From NCBI GenBank assembly GCA_027488495.1, contig JAIYBO010000143.1, forward strand, positions 1 to 19,052: a stretch of 19,052 nucleotides of DNA, given 5' to 3'. The position numbers and the translations under genes are program-made. The stretch is from Bacteroidota bacterium. Its GTDB lineage: Bacteria > Bacteroidota > Bacteroidia > NS11-12g > UBA955. This document shows, one piece after another, positions 8,261-16,545 of the stretch; position 1 is the stretch's first letter, and every line of letters begins with the position of its first letter. Under the pieces are notes generated by a model, which saw only the letters and a list, made by a program, of their open reading frames with translations, had not been told where the DNA came from and made no database searches.

Positions 8261-8281
8261 CAATATCTAAAACAATGACAT

Positions 8282-8437
8282 TTATTGGTTTTCTTGATCT
8301 TCCAAGACAATACCTGATACGCCTTTGTATGGAGAAGCAATATTCACAACCATTTTCAAACGTTTGATGTTATCCACGCGCTTGGTCATTCTGCTTCTGT
8401 TTTTTGCTTCTTTTCTTTTTAGTTTAGTAACAGCCAT
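8282..8437 (-). CDS. Small basic conserved-type hypothetical protein (51 aa)
   Basis: A 51-residue protein starting MAVTKLKRKEAKNRSRMTKR. The first 30 residues are very rich in Lys and Arg (13 of 30) and should be helical. The last 20 are mixed and end in an acidic EDQENQ. There is no signal peptide, membrane helix or Cys. I chose ATG 8437 because a good promoter (8456-8485) would start the transcript just upstream of it. The longer frame from 8485 would begin inside the -33 element. The reading frame is bracketed by its own promoter and a strong terminator, which supports a real gene. The N-terminus reminds me of short Lys-rich hypothetical proteins in Bacteroidota, but I know no function. 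A nucleic-acid or ribosome-associated role is only a guess from charge. Confidence 0.75.
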   Translation of the reverse strand: MAVTKLKRKEAKNRSRMTKRVDNIKRLKMVVNIASPYKGVSGIVLEDQENQ

Positions 8438-8455
8438 TTTCTTACAATTAGGTCG

Positions 8456-8485
8456 CAAAAATAACAATTTTCTACCAATTGTCAA
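8456..8485 (-). promoter_or_regulatory. Bacteroidota-type promoter for the small basic gene
   Basis: On the minus strand, TTG of TTGAC (-33 element, plus 8481-8485) is followed after 19 nt by TATTTTTG (plus 8456-8463), an exact match to the -7 consensus TAnnTTTG at the standard spacing for the primary sigma factor of this phylum. It points at the ATG at 8437 and would leave a leader of roughly 10-15 nt. It starts 18 nt upstream of the small gene and 18 nt past the FG-GAP gene stop. Confidence 0.8.
8464..8482. promoter_or_regulatory. Inverted repeat filling the promoter spacer (candidate operator)
   Basis: ACAATT (8464-8469) and AATTGT (8477-8482) form a perfect 6-bp inverted repeat around a 7-nt centre. 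They occupy exactly the 19 nt between the -33 and -7 elements. Another direct ACAATT copy sits at 8444-8449, exactly 20 bp, about two helical turns, from the first. This is a plausible position for a repressor or activator site, but the arms are AT-rich and short, so chance is not excluded. Confidence 0.35.
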
Positions 8486-8503
8486 TCACACATTGAAAAG
8501 TAT

Positions 8504-11500
8504 TTACAATCTTTTTCCATTGACATCATAAAATTCGATGTTACCAACCCCTTTGGTCTTCCAAATGCCATTCGCACCGGCTGATAAATAGCCGTTGCCA
8601 TTATTTAAATGAACCATTTTTACGGATCCGTTAACCGTTACTTTGGCATAGCTCGCAGCGATGGGAGATTTCACAAACTGCACACCTTGCGCCTGTGATT
8701 TGCCATTCATGGTCTTATATCCACGCAATTTGCCATTGTTGTTGGCAATGAGTACTCTTACCTCATTTTTGGGACCTGGCACAATCATCATGGATTTTCC
8801 ATCATCTTGGTTATAAAGGCCATTTCTAGAGCCTGATTGATACCTGAAAGTACCGCCATCGTTAAATAAGACAAAACTCGGTTGGGCGTCGTCGCGGCCA
8901 TGCGGAACCCGAGTGTTATAATTGTTACCAGTACATAAAATGTCTTCGTATCCGTTGCCATCAACGTCGAAATTGGTAATACCAAACAATGGCCCTGCTT
9001 GGGCCCACATTGGCATTTCTGTAAATGAAAATTTACCGCCATTGTTCACAGCGATAAAGCTCGAAAACATGTTTGCCGTTAAACTATTTTGCTTTAATAC
9101 ATCGGCACCAAAGATTTCTTCCATGGTTTTCCCTGCAAAGTCGTTGTATGTGGTGAATTTTTTATTGATAAAGAATGGATAAGCCTTTCCCATTTCGTCC
9201 ATCGTAAATAGGGGATAGTCTGCACCTCCGTATTGATAGCTCATCGCAATGTCTTGTCTGCCATTTCCATCAAAATCGGCCCAAAATACTTTAGAGGGGC
9301 TGCCAACTTTTGCCTGGATGAAGCTGTTGTTTCCCTTATTACCCACCACATAATCAATATCTCCATCATTGTCAATGTCCATTGGCAAAATGCTATTCAT
9401 CCAACCCGATATTGACGCATCGCCCACTTCGCCCGTTTTATTTACGAATTTCCCGCCGCTATTTTCCATGAAAATCAGGGGCATCCATTCTCCAGCGAGC
9501 AATAAATCCGGTTTGCCATCGCCACTAAAATCACTGAATACCGCTGAGCAGATCATCCCTGCATTCTCTAAATCCGGTGCCAATGCTGCGGTGACGTCTC
9601 TGAATTTACCCCCGTTGTTTTGCAATAAATAACTGCGTACTTCCAATGTGGGCCAGTTGCCAGGCATAACTCTTCCGGCGACAAACAAATCTAAATCTCC
9701 GTCACCGTCAAAATCGGCGGAAGTTACGGAACTAGAACTACTGATCACTGATGGTAATAATCCTTTCCCCTCTGAGAAATTCCCCTTGCCATCGTTGATG
9801 TATAATTTGTGCTCATATTTGTTCGAAGGCCACTCGAATTCTGAACCTCCCACTGCCACATATAAATCCAAGTCTTTGTCGCCATCGGCATCAAATAGTA
9901 AAGAACCCATCACATCGGCATCCAATTTACCCCATGGCTGACTGGCAGCGGGTACGTAACTGCCCGCATCATTGTTTTGTTGTAGAAACAATTTAGAACC
10001 GCTGCTCTCGCGCGCATTTCCAATGAAAACATCAATAAGTCCGTCGCCGTTTACATCACCAGACGACATGCCAGGTCCCAGTGTGGTGTAACGATGAGGC
10101 AGGAGTGGTTCGCGTTTAAAATCTGGGTTCTCTTGTTCCACATGGGCGAAGTTCAAATTCCATAAATCTCCATTTTCTTTGAAATATTGAATATCGTTTG
10201 CTCGGATCACATTGGGGTCCCATTGGGTGTTGGCATCGGCACTATTCACAACCAAGGTTTGGTCTGCGCTGATGTTTTTGATGATCTGAGCCTTGCCGTT
10301 GGGCCATAATACAATGAGTTCACTGAGTGTTTCTCGTTCCCCCAATCCAATGTGTGCAATGGGCTCTGAAGAGCTTTGATAACCTCTGGCCGATTGTATT
10401 TCAAATTTGCGGAACTGGCCGGTAGAGTCCGAAGCATACAATTGACAACCGATGCCAAAACGGTTCATTGATTGATCTCCTTTGCATTGCACGTTTAAAA
10501 AGTGGTTTTGTGTATTTACGTTTTTATAAATGAGCGGAACCTCCCCCTGGTTACAAACCACCAAATCCATTCTGCCGTCACCATCCAAATCACCAGATGC
10601 AGAACCTGTGCTCAAGGTTAAATCCTCGAGTCCAACCTCAGTGGCACGATTTGTAAAACCTTGTCCACCATTGTTTTGAAAAAAGAAATTCTGGATTTTT
10701 TCATACGGCAGTTTTTTTAACAACTCGTCATGTGTTAAGCCACGTTTTTCTTGTTGTTCTACTGTGCTTTGGTAGAAAATGAAATCCAAATTTGTTACAT
10801 CTCTGTAATAGCCATTGGATACGAAGATATCTGTAAATCCATCATCGTTAAAATCAGTTAAAAGTGGACTCCAACTCCAATCAGACTTGGCAACCCCATA
10901 CAAATAGGAGAGGTCCGAAAAATGGCCATTCCCCAAATTCATTTGCAAGTTGTTTTTCATGTATTGGTGTTTGTAGCCATTTTTTATACCCACCATTGTA
11001 TAGTCATAGTCTTTGGGGCCCATCAAACCCATATATCGCCTTGGGCTTTCAGAGAGCATATCAACGGTGATTAAATCACTAAAACCATCATTGTTTACAT
11101 CGGCAACATCACTTCCCATTGAATTGGTGCTGGAGTGCTTGAATGCAGCATCAAATTGATCGGTAAATGTTCCATCTCCGTTGTTCACGTAATAACAATC
11201 CGGCACGTGGTAGTCGTTACACACATAAAGATCTGTATATCCATCGTTGTTGTAGTCTGCTGCTGCCGCGCTCAAGCAGTATCCCATTTTTACAACCCCA
11301 GCGGTTTGAGAAACGTCTGTAAATTTATTGCCATCGTTTCTAAAAAAATGTTGCTGATTGAATTCATCCATGTTCAAAGTAGGGGTGAATTTGGTGTTGA
11401 TGTTTGAGAAAAATTGATCTGCGTGATTACCCAAATAAAAATCTAAATCCCCATCCTTGTCGTAATCAAAGAAAGTGGCACAAGTGGCGTTTCCACCATC

Positions 11501-12016
11501 ATCCACGCCCCATTCTTTGGCAGATTCCTTGAAGGTGCCATTTTTTTGGTTGATGAACAACAAATTGCGTTTTGACTGCTTCAACTGTTTTGGTCCGGAT
11601 GAACAAGCATAGATATCTAGCCATCCATCATTGTTTACATCAACCATACTCACCCCGCTTATCCATTGCTTCGTTCCGGTTCCGCTGGCTTCTGTGATGT
11701 CCTTGAATTTGAAATCGCCTTCGTTCAAATAGAGTCGAGACGACTTTTCATTGCCTGAGAAATACAAATCATTCTTACCATCGTTGTTGATATCGCCGAT
11801 GGCAACGCCACTGCCGTTGTATAAGTAGTGATAAGTAAATTGGTTCAAGCTATCATTCTCTGGAACGGTATTCACAAAATCAATCCCTGTGGTTGAGGGA
11901 TCCATTTTTTCGAATAGCTTTTCTACATTTTCATTGTCGCCTCCGCCACAAGAAACCATTACTGCACCAATTGCAATGGCAGAAAAACAAAGTTGTGCGA
12001 ACTTTTTTGTTTGCAT
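8504..12016 (-). CDS. Large surface lipoprotein with FG-GAP/VCBS repeats and ASPIC/UnbV domain (CRTAC1-like)
   Basis: Predicted envelope lipoprotein of 1170 residues. I chose ATG 12016 (MQTKKFAQLCFSAIAIGAVM then VSC, lipidation at Cys23). The longer frame from 12109 runs into rodA and lacks a signal peptide. The mature part has 14 Asp-rich calcium-binding motifs of the D-x-N/D-x-D-G-x-x-D type, for example DINNDGKNDLYFSGN near residue 75 and DFDGDGDLDLFVAGR near 770. These are the hallmark of FG-GAP/VCBS beta-propeller blades. Seven precede and seven follow an ASPIC/UnbV domain at about 503-592 (FGIGCQLYAS, GYQSSSEPIAHIGLG, IVLWPNG). This suggests two calcium-bound propellers flanking that domain. 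Related proteins are usually surface or secreted adhesion or binding proteins; the ligand here is unknown. The gene starts 35 nt after rodA on the same strand and may be read from the rod cluster. No terminator is visible at its end. Confidence 0.9.
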   Translation of the reverse strand: MQTKKFAQLCFSAIAIGAVMVSCGGGDNENVEKLFEKMDPSTTGIDFVNTVPENDSLNQFTYHYLYNGSGVAIGDINNDGKNDLYFSGNEKSSRLYLNEGDFKFKDITEASGTGTKQWISGVSMVDVNNDGWLDIYACSSGPKQLKQSKRNLLFINQKNGTFKESAKEWGVDDGGNATCATFFDYDKDGDLDFYLGNHADQFFSNINTKFTPTLNMDEFNQQHFFRNDGNKFTDVSQTAGVVKMGYCLSAAAADYNNDGYTDLYVCNDYHVPDCYYVNNGDGTFTDQFDAAFKHSSTNSMGSDVADVNNDGFSDLITVDMLSESPRRYMGLMGPKDYDYTMVGIKNGYKHQYMKNNLQMNLGNGHFSDLSYLYGVAKSDWSWSPLLTDFNDDGFTDIFVSNGYYRDVTNLDFIFYQSTVEQQEKRGLTHDELLKKLPYEKIQNFFFQNNGGQGFTNRATEVGLEDLTLSTGSASGDLDGDGRMDLVVCNQGEVPLIYKNVNTQNHFLNVQCKGDQSMNRFGIGCQLYASDSTGQFRKFEIQSARGYQSSSEPIAHIGLGERETLSELIVLWPNGKAQIIKNISADQTLVVNSADANTQWDPNVIRANDIQYFKENGDLWNLNFAHVEQENPDFKREPLLPHRYTTLGPGMSSGDVNGDGLIDVFIGNARESSGSKLFLQQNNDAGSYVPAASQPWGKLDADVMGSLLFDADGDKDLDLYVAVGGSEFEWPSNKYEHKLYINDGKGNFSEGKGLLPSVISSSSSVTSADFDGDGDLDLFVAGRVMPGNWPTLEVRSYLLQNNGGKFRDVTAALAPDLENAGMICSAVFSDFSGDGKPDLLLAGEWMPLIFMENSGGKFVNKTGEVGDASISGWMNSILPMDIDNDGDIDYVVGNKGNNSFIQAKVGSPSKVFWADFDGNGRQDIAMSYQYGGADYPLFTMDEMGKAYPFFINKKFTTYNDFAGKTMEEIFGADVLKQNSLTANMFSSFIAVNNGGKFSFTEMPMWAQAGPLFGITNFDVDGNGYEDILCTGNNYNTRVPHGRDDAQPSFVLFNDGGTFRYQSGSRNGLYNQDDGKSMMIVPGPKNEVRVLIANNNGKLRGYKTMNGKSQAQGVQFVKSPIAASYAKVTVNGSVKMVHLNNGNGYLSAGANGIWKTKGVGNIEFYDVNGKRL

Positions 12017-12051
12017 AAATATAATCCTTACAATAATACGGAATTCTATAA

Positions 12052-13323
12052 TTACTTCCTTACCTGATCTACCCGCAAAAAGGTAAACAAAAACAAGGTA
12101 AAGGCCCATAAACTACTACCTCCGGCTGAGATAAATGGGAGAGGGATACCAATGGTTGGAACCAATCCCATGGTCATGCCAATATTGATCGACATATGGA
12201 AAAATAACACTGAGGCCAATGAATAGCCCAATACGCGTCCGAAAGTTGTTGACTGTCGTTCCGCCAAAATAACCAATCGAAAGAGCAGCCCACAGAATAT
12301 CAATAGAAAAAGCGAACTTCCTACAAAACCCCATTCTTCGCCAATGGCATCGAAAATAAAATCCGTATGTTGTTCCGGCACAAAACCCATCTTGGTTTGA
12401 GTACCCTTGAGATAACCTCGGCCCCACATTTCCCCCGCACCAATGGCTATTTTAGATTGTTTCAAGTTAAAGCCTAGTCCGCGATCATCTTCCTTCAATC
12501 CCAAAACCAATTCAATGCGATCTCTCTGATATTGTTGTAAAATGTTTAAGTAAAATTTACCTACAATCGTGTAGAAAGCGGAGGAAAGTACGGCGATGGT
12601 TGTTACTAAAATCGAAATGCCTCGATCTTTTCGAACAAAAAACACAATGATTGATCCCAATCCGAGCAAAAATCCATACCCATAAAAACTAGAAATCCCT
12701 GTGGCTTCACTGATAATTCTAAAAATGGCCAAAATACCCAACCATACAGCACTGAGCAAGATGTAGCCAGGAAGGCCTTCTCTGTATAGGACCAAGAAAA
12801 ACGACAGAAAAACCAGGGCACTTCCCGTATCGTTTTGAATCAAAATGATCGCCATGGGAAGCAAAAAAATACCCAATGATGTGGCAATGTTTTTTGTCCC
12901 TTGGAACCGTATTCCGTAAGTGCCCAAGAATTTTGCCAATGCCATTGCTGTGGCAACTTTTGCAAATTCACTCGGCTGTATACCAAAACCACCAAATCCA
13001 AACCATGATTTCGCGCCGGAAATTTCTCGACCCAAGAACAATACCGCAATGTTCAATCCAACAGCAATCGCATAAAAACCATAAGCGAAGTAATCAATGA
13101 CCACAACATTGGAGAATACAATGGTAAAGATAATCATGATGGCGCCGAAAACAAAAACTAGCTGTTTAATAGCTATGTCGGACAAGGAATAAAATGCTTG
13201 ATTCACATCAGAGGTTGCGCTGGCAATACTTATGAATCCAATGAAAATCAAAACCACGTAGAGAAAAACAGACAATCCGTCTATCTTCTCTTGGTTATTG
13301 CTGGTCATTGGGCTGTATCTCAT
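12052..13323 (-). CDS. rodA: RodA, SEDS peptidoglycan glycosyltransferase of the rod complex
   Basis: Polytopic membrane glycosyltransferase that polymerises lipid II for lateral wall growth with PBP2 as partner. The 423-residue protein shows the SEDS family hallmarks: GAKSWFGFGGFGIQPSEFAK at 103-122, QNDTGSAL at 163-170, VPEQHTDFIFDAIGEEWGF at 315-333 with Asp321 in the position of the catalytic Asp, and PFISAGGSS at 396-404. The length is somewhat above E. coli RodA (370). A longer segment with extra hydrophobic stretches (about 185-260) between the QNDTG region and the DRGLGFN loop accounts for it. The start ATG shares one base with the mrdA stop (TAATG), which argues for translational coupling; an ATG five codons later is the alternative. 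RodA rather than FtsW is assigned from the mre/PBP2 neighbours. Confidence 0.95.
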   Translation of the reverse strand: MRYSPMTSNNQEKIDGLSVFLYVVLIFIGFISIASATSDVNQAFYSLSDIAIKQLVFVFGAIMIIFTIVFSNVVVIDYFAYGFYAIAVGLNIAVLFLGREISGAKSWFGFGGFGIQPSEFAKVATAMALAKFLGTYGIRFQGTKNIATSLGIFLLPMAIILIQNDTGSALVFLSFFLVLYREGLPGYILLSAVWLGILAIFRIISEATGISSFYGYGFLLGLGSIIVFFVRKDRGISILVTTIAVLSSAFYTIVGKFYLNILQQYQRDRIELVLGLKEDDRGLGFNLKQSKIAIGAGEMWGRGYLKGTQTKMGFVPEQHTDFIFDAIGEEWGFVGSSLFLLIFCGLLFRLVILAERQSTTFGRVLGYSLASVLFFHMSINIGMTMGLVPTIGIPLPFISAGGSSLWAFTLFLFTFLRVDQVRK

Positions 13324-15164
13324 TATTGAATCACACTGGTTTTGATGCGTTCTTCCATGGCTGGTTTTGATGATTCAGCCGTGCCGTTGATGTACTTTTC
13401 AATCATTAAATTGGCGATGGGTGCAGCCCAAGTTGCTCCAAACCCTCCATTTTCAACCAATACTGCGATGGCTATTTTGGGGTTGTCTTTAGGTGCAAAA
13501 GCGATGTAAATGGAGTGGTCTTTTCCGTGAGGGTTTTGAGCCGTTCCTGTTTTTGCGCAAATTTCAATGCCCTCAATGCCAGTTCCATTTGCGGTTCCTC
13601 CGGGTTTGGTAACATCAGACATCCCATCAATCACATACTGAAAATATCTCGGATCAACGGTGGTGAAGTGCTTGATTTTGAATTTTCTGTCCCATGCGGT
13701 ATCGCTGTAGCCTTCAATTCGTTTGATCAAATGTGGTGAATAATACCACCCGCGATTGGCAAGAATGGCAGCAGTATTACACATCTGCAAAGGGGTGAGC
13801 AAAATTTCGCCCTGTCCGATACTCAAAGAGATGATCGTGCTACTTTTCCAACGATCGCCATGCCTGCGGTCTAATTGCCCAACAGACGGAATATTCCCCT
13901 TAGATTCTCCCAATAAATCGATGTTCAAAGGACTTCCCAAGCCAAACGACCTCAAATGCCTTTCTAGTGCCGCATAACCCACTTTCACATCGTTATATTT
14001 GGGGTTGTCAATAATATCTCTGAAAACCTGACAGTAATAACTATTACAAGATATTCTCACAGAACCCCTTAAATCCAAAGGACCACCATGTGGGTGACAT
14101 CCAACGCGAATACTTCCTAATCGATATCCGCCATTGCAACCATGCGTGGTTTCTGGGGTTAAAACACCTTCTTGCATGGCAATGAGTGCCATGACCGTTT
14201 TAAATGTTGATCCAGGTGGGTAAACACCTTTTACAGCTCTATTGTAAAGCGGTTTTTGTGGATCTCGCAACAGTGTTTTGAAGGTTTTGGCTCGATCTCT
14301 GCCCACCATGGTATTGGGGTCGTAATCGGGGTTATTGATAAATGCCAGAACTTCTCCAGATTTTGGTTCAATGGCAACGATACTGCCTTTTTTACCGTTC
14401 AACAAAAGCCTGCCATATTCTTGTAATTCAAAATCCAGACTGCTAATCACATCTGGTCCGGCAGTGGCGGGATAATTGAATTGAGTGTCCTTAACAACAC
14501 CTCTTTCAGTATAAGTTCTGTCTTGCCAAACCGTTTTAACACCTTTTATTCCCCTGATCTGTTTTTCATAATAACGTTCTAGACCAGTGATGCCCACCAA
14601 ATCTCCAGGCTGGTAATAATCATCCGATTCTATCAATTCTTCATCCGCCTCACCCAAATAACCCAGAGCATGCGACAATGTATTGGTAGCAAACTGTCGG
14701 TCAGTTCTTGATTCTATGAAAAATCCATCCAATCGATAAATGTTCTCTCTCAATAGGGTGAATTGTTTGTTCGATAAGTTGGAATAAAACAGCGCTGAAT
14801 TATTGAATGAGTTGTTTTTCTGTCTTTTCTTGGCTCGAACGCGGGCATCGGCAATCAATGCACGTACCGCTGGCATGTCCAATTCCAAAATGGAACAGAG
14901 TAGGCCGGTGTCTAGTTTCTTGATTTCAAAGGGGAATACCGATAAATCATACATCTGCGTACTGTATACCATCAATTTCCCTTTTCTATCAAAAACATTG
15001 CTTCTAGATGGGTACAATGTGATCTTATTCAGGGCATTGTTGATCGCCATGTTCTTGTATGGAACCTCGCCCAATTGCAAACTGGCCAATCGAATGGTGT
15101 AAATGGCAAAAACGAAAATGATTAAACCAAAATATACAAACTGTTTGGATCTGTTTTTATCCAT
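13323..15164 (-). CDS. mrdA: Penicillin-binding protein 2 (peptidoglycan transpeptidase of the rod complex)
   Basis: Class B monofunctional transpeptidase that cross-links peptidoglycan during elongation; partner of RodA. The 613 residues hold a short cytoplasmic N-terminus, one transmembrane helix (about 9-29), a pedestal domain with RSNVFDRKG at 54-62, and the transpeptidase domain. Catalytic motifs are SxxK as STFK (Ser319, Lys322), SxN as SCN (372-374), and KTG (538-540). Cys343, Cys356, His357 and His359 lie between the first two motifs. E. coli PBP2 has a structural zinc site in this area, so a metal site is plausible here. The gene starts 3 nt after mreD and overlaps rodA by one base. 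The assignment is firm from motifs and cluster. Confidence 0.96.
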   Translation of the reverse strand: MDKNRSKQFVYFGLIIFVFAIYTIRLASLQLGEVPYKNMAINNALNKITLYPSRSNVFDRKGKLMVYSTQMYDLSVFPFEIKKLDTGLLCSILELDMPAVRALIADARVRAKKRQKNNSFNNSALFYSNLSNKQFTLLRENIYRLDGFFIESRTDRQFATNTLSHALGYLGEADEELIESDDYYQPGDLVGITGLERYYEKQIRGIKGVKTVWQDRTYTERGVVKDTQFNYPATAGPDVISSLDFELQEYGRLLLNGKKGSIVAIEPKSGEVLAFINNPDYDPNTMVGRDRAKTFKTLLRDPQKPLYNRAVKGVYPPGSTFKTVMALIAMQEGVLTPETTHGCNGGYRLGSIRVGCHPHGGPLDLRGSVRISCNSYYCQVFRDIIDNPKYNDVKVGYAALERHLRSFGLGSPLNIDLLGESKGNIPSVGQLDRRHGDRWKSSTIISLSIGQGEILLTPLQMCNTAAILANRGWYYSPHLIKRIEGYSDTAWDRKFKIKHFTTVDPRYFQYVIDGMSDVTKPGGTANGTGIEGIEICAKTGTAQNPHGKDHSIYIAFAPKDNPKIAIAVLVENGGFGATWAAPIANLMIEKYINGTAESSKPAMEERIKTSVIQ

Positions 15165-15167
15165 GGG

Positions 15168-15677
15168 TTATCGTTTTCCTGTTAACAAACGGAACATTTG
15201 AATAAAAAACACCGTAGCCACTGAACTGGTGAAACTAATCCAAAGGATGGTGAAGAAAGCCGACCATCTAAAATAGTCAAAGGTAAAAAAGACCAAATGG
15301 TGCAAAAAGACGATTGAAAATACGTAAATGTAATACCATTGCCACCCTTTGTAATCTTCGTGCATGCTCAACAATCCTTGCAACTGCATGCTGTTTTCGT
15401 CCAAAAAGTATCGGTCAATGTGGTATTTGATGTAAACAATGCTCACACAGGCTGCGGTATGCATGCCCATACTTCCGCCAAATGCGTCTATGACCAAGCC
15501 AAAGAAAAATCCACCGATCAACATGCCAAATTTGTTCGCTGAAATAGGGATATTCAGGAATAACAATAAATAAGGCATGGGTTTGATCCACCAAGCAATG
15601 TTCACCTCCTGAAAGATGAATGTTTGCACCAAGGCCAACAAAATGCCAGAAACAATATATCTAAGGATTTCTATCAC
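15168..15677 (-). CDS. mreD: MreD, rod shape-determining membrane protein
   Basis: Small polytopic membrane protein that links the MreB cytoskeleton and MreC to the wall-synthesis enzymes. The 169 residues contain about five hydrophobic segments (roughly 5-23, 35-50, 52-82, 112-133 and 140-163) and the Asp-Ala-Phe-Gly-Gly stretch after helix 3 that is typical of Bacteroidota MreD. Sequence conservation in this family is low, so the call leans on size, topology and its place between mreC and mrdA. The start overlaps the end of mreC by 17 nt, and the stop is 3 nt before mrdA. Confidence 0.9.
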   Translation of the reverse strand: MIEILRYIVSGILLALVQTFIFQEVNIAWWIKPMPYLLLFLNIPISANKFGMLIGGFFFGLVIDAFGGSMGMHTAACVSIVYIKYHIDRYFLDENSMQLQGLLSMHEDYKGWQWYYIYVFSIVFLHHLVFFTFDYFRWSAFFTILWISFTSSVATVFFIQMFRLLTGKR

Positions 15678-16533
15678 TGTTGCTTTCTGAATTATCGGTG
15701 GGAGTGATTTGATTCAATACATCCAACTCCTTTTGGTGAATGTTTCGAACCACGGAAACAACATCGAGTTGACTGAAGTCGGTAGCCAATTTTACTTTGA
15801 TTTTGTGAAAATTGGATTTCAGGTTTGAGCTGGCCGATTCGATGCTACCAATAGGTATGCCCGCTGGGAAAAGCAAAGAATAATTGGAAGTATACAATTT
15901 CATCCCCGCCTTTACTTTCACAAATCGATTCACTTCTTCTAAATCTGCGTGAAACGGATCTTCTCCATTCCATGAAACAACACCTTGGCTCGTTTTTAAA
16001 TCATAAAAATAAGGAGTAATTTCAAATTTTGAATTCAGCACAGACATAACCAAAGAGTAGTGCTCGGCTGATTCAACCACAACGCCTACGATGCCCATCG
16101 GACAAACTACTGACATATGTCGTTTGATTCCATCTTTGAAACCTCTATCCAATACGATGAAATTGTTTTGATCATTCACGCTGTTTCGAATTACTCGCGC
16201 ATGGATGTATTCGTATTTAACAAAATTCCCTGTATTGGTGTCCCTGTAGGAACTGTCTCGCTTGGGAGAGTTGTAAGTCAAATTCCAATTCAACTGCTGC
16301 TTCAATAAAGTATTCTCCGCAATCAGTTGTTGATTTACATTCCTTAGGTTGAAATATTCTTTGATATCGGCTTTTGATTTATCAAGTTGTCTGTGCACAC
16401 CCAAGGCTTGACCGAAGAAAATACTGTGTTGATAAAAGTGGTAACGAAAAATCTGCGTCACCGCGCTGAGCAGCAATAGCGCAAATAGGAGGGGATGTGC
16501 TTGATTCCGTATCCAACGGAATATGACCATCAT
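15661..16533 (-). CDS. mreC: MreC, rod shape-determining periplasmic scaffold
   Basis: Bitopic inner-membrane protein whose periplasmic part activates PBP2 and ties MreB to RodA. The 290-residue product has a short cytoplasmic start, a transmembrane helix at about 14-30, a coiled coil at about 46-84 (with the NVNQQLIAENTLLKQQL heptads), and a two-beta-barrel periplasmic domain containing VLDRGFKDGIKRHMSVV and GIVGVVVESAEHYSLV, which are family landmarks. A polar Asp/Ser/Asn-rich tail ends the protein. The start could be the first or second Met, since two ATGs are adjacent. It lies 12 nt downstream of mreB. Confidence 0.95.
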   Translation of the reverse strand: MMVIFRWIRNQAHPLLFALLLLSAVTQIFRYHFYQHSIFFGQALGVHRQLDKSKADIKEYFNLRNVNQQLIAENTLLKQQLNWNLTYNSPKRDSSYRDTNTGNFVKYEYIHARVIRNSVNDQNNFIVLDRGFKDGIKRHMSVVCPMGIVGVVVESAEHYSLVMSVLNSKFEITPYFYDLKTSQGVVSWNGEDPFHADLEEVNRFVKVKAGMKLYTSNYSLLFPAGIPIGSIESASSNLKSNFHKIKVKLATDFSQLDVVSVVRNIHQKELDVLNQITPTDNSESNSDRNP

Positions 16534-16545
16534 GGTTTAAAGGGA

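Noticed and set aside
8216..8263. Longer start for the haloperoxidase-like protein (MKARNFACLFLLILPY leader)
   Set aside because: These codons are the hairpin and T-run of the upstream gene's terminator, and the later ATG at 8215 gives a proper lipoprotein signal.
8600..12000. Recurring short DNA phrases resembling catcgttgtt or ccatcattgtttacatc, which look like a dispersed repeat
   Set aside because: They are the reverse complements of the Asp/Asn-Gly codons of the calcium-binding motifs, so they come from the protein repeat and not from a mobile or CRISPR-like element.
12017..12109. Longer start for the FG-GAP protein
   Set aside because: It overlaps the end of rodA and puts 31 unrelated residues before a clear lipoprotein signal peptide starting at 12016.
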